Part shown: positions 62,793-64,000 of the stretch, piece after piece
Numbering within the stretch: position 1 is the first letter of the stretch
Layout of the letters: each line of letters opens with the position of its first letter
From: Ophiocordyceps camponoti-saundersi (nom. inval.)
Taxonomy: Eukaryota; Ascomycota; Sordariomycetes; Hypocreales; Ophiocordycipitaceae
NCBI GenBank assembly: GCA_003339415.1
Contig: PDHQ01000052.1
Span: 62,001-126,000, forward strand
Length of the DNA: 64,000 nucleotides
Reading direction: 5' to 3'
Notes under the pieces: generated by a model
What the model was told of the DNA's origin: nothing
What the model saw: only the letters and a program-made list of their open reading frames with translations
The model's database searches: none
Program-made: the position numbers and the translations under genes

Positions 62793-64000
62793 ATAAGTAA
62801 AGATAGGGTTTTTAAAATATATTATAAATCCTACTTTACGATTAATAAGAAAAAGTATCTTTAAGTTATCTTATTACTAAGCGTGCTAACTTAGAAAGGC
62901 AGATACTATAATTAGTAAAGACCTAGCTATTTCCCTTATAAACTTCTTATAATATATATTTTAAAACTTTATTTAATATACGCTAACTACTTATAAGGGT
63001 TATCGGTATATACTTTACGGTATTAATACTTATATAAATTACTATTAGGTTTTATTTATTAAAACCCGCGATAAAGCTTTTAAATAGCTTAAAGTATAGA
63101 AATATAATATTAACGCTATTATAGGCGGCTACTATATATAAGTTATAACGTTTAATAACGCCTTTAAATTTATATAATATAAGATTAGGGCTTAGGCCGC
63201 CGATAAGGGCTTTATTTTTCGATCTTATACGCTCTATATACTTACTTGAACCGGCTAAGCTAAACGCGCTAGCTATACTCTTATAGATACTACACGCGCT
63301 ATATATATCGAGACTAAGCTTCCTAAAAACCTATAGCTATTCTTTATAAATATAAGCGCTTATATATAGAATATATTATTATCGTTAGCTAATCCGAAAA
63401 ATTAAAGCCTTATTAAGATAGTAATAGCTACGATTTATATACCTTATAAATATTTAATTAAATATATATAATCTTAGGGATATAAGGTATATATTATTAT
63501 CCCTCCTTAATATTAGATTTAAAGTGCTAAAATAGCCTCTTACGTTAAAAAAGGGCGCCTCGTTAAGATAAAAGGCTTTTACGGGCATATTTATAAGATT
63601 TATTTACCTAACGAAGATAAGATTATTAAGGCTAGAGATATCTATTTTTACGATTCTAAATAAATCGTTAAATATATCGCTAAGCTTAAGATCGAAAAAG
63701 ATAATTAGGAAGAATAACTTAATAAGGACGAATTCTTTAAATTTAAGCCTAATAAGATTAATAATAATAATAAAAATTATAATCGTCTTAGCGATTAGAG
63801 CTCCGATAAGCTTACCGGAGGCTAGGATACGAATAACGCACTTAACTTAAGTAGTAAAACCGTAAGCCCTTCTTAATTCGAAAAGCTAGCTACGCCTCTT
63901 AATATAATATAATTCCTTACGCCTAATTAAACGCCTTATAATACTTAATTTAATAATCTAGCTAATTAAAAAGCTCCTCTATAAGCTAAGCTAAGGAATA
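62793..64000 (+). pseudogene. E integrase core and C-terminal region
   Basis: Resumes the E frame after D. Tyr-Lys-Gly-Tyr-Arg-Tyr-Ile-Leu (about 62985) marks the start of the catalytic core; Arg-Ala-Ser-Tyr-Thr-Leu-Ile-Asp (about 63268) is the core end typical of Copia. A Gly-Tyr-Lys-Val strand lies at about 63480. Then Lys-Gly-Arg-Leu-Val (63550) and Ala-Arg-Asp-Ile-Tyr-Phe (63632) form the conserved Copia C-terminal domain. An Asn/Lys-rich linker to RT fills 63700-64000. Relatively few stops are present here. Confidence 0.85.

Larger units (their letters stand above)
53641..64000 (+). mobile_element. E: Ty1/Copia element, split by D, cut by the window end
   Basis: Gag, protease and the integrase zinc region lie at 54049-55494; integrase resumes at 62793 and runs past 63700. 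Protease-integrase order ahead of RT is the Copia order; RT lies beyond the window. A GC-richer stretch at 53641-53930 with a TATATATA box (about 53893) is the likely 5' LTR or promoter, but the partner LTR is outside, so its limits are unproven. Confidence 0.75.

Overview
This window looks like repeat heterochromatin of a filamentous ascomycete whose DNA has been heavily altered by repeat-induced point mutation (RIP). CpA and TpG are almost absent over long stretches and TpA is in large excess. Paired LTRs and element copies differ almost only by C-to-T and G-to-A changes. Catalytic Asp, zinc-binding Cys/His and Trp codons appear as Asn, Tyr and stop. No intact gene is present: the longest open frames are under 90 codons and lie inside dead transposons. 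The species cannot be told from the sequence.

Most of the window (7.58-52.91 kb) is one nested structure that can be unpacked from LTR pairs and target-site duplications (TSDs). The base layer is a Ty3/Gypsy element, A1 (plus strand). Inserted in A1 are: Ty1/Copia element B1 (7908-13220, minus; TSD AGTTT); a 4.2-kb LTR element C2 (17394-21575; TSD GTAA); a tRNA-derived SINE (21951-22544; 16-bp TSD); and a second Copia, B2 (27000-52427, minus; TSD ATATC). C2 itself carries a second SINE copy (17963-18565; 14-bp TSD). B2 is split by Gypsy A2 (32021-52131, minus), and A2 is split by Gypsy A3 (40827-51096, plus), which is the only uninterrupted A copy (10.3 kb). This makes four levels of insertion, and the A family was active both before and after B.

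Left flank (1-7.58 kb): a C-family copy with a duplicated LTR end, an unrecognised AT-rich stretch, a LINE ORF1-like fragment joined to a GC-rich island that kept CA/TG dinucleotides, and a degraded Lys-rich reading frame on the minus strand. Right flank (52.9-64 kb): an AT-rich stretch, then a plus-strand Copia E (gag, protease and integrase, leaving the window before its reverse transcriptase). E is split by element D (55495-62787; 301-bp LTRs, TSD GCTAT), whose 6.7-kb interior shows none of the usual pol motifs to my eye.

Points most worth following: the D interior; the extra third ORF of the A family between integrase and the 3' LTR, with its own pyrimidine-rich leader and copy-specific tandem repeats; the long (about 600 bp) tRNA-headed SINE with a GC-rich body; and a patch of weaker RIP at 50.8-52.4 kb.
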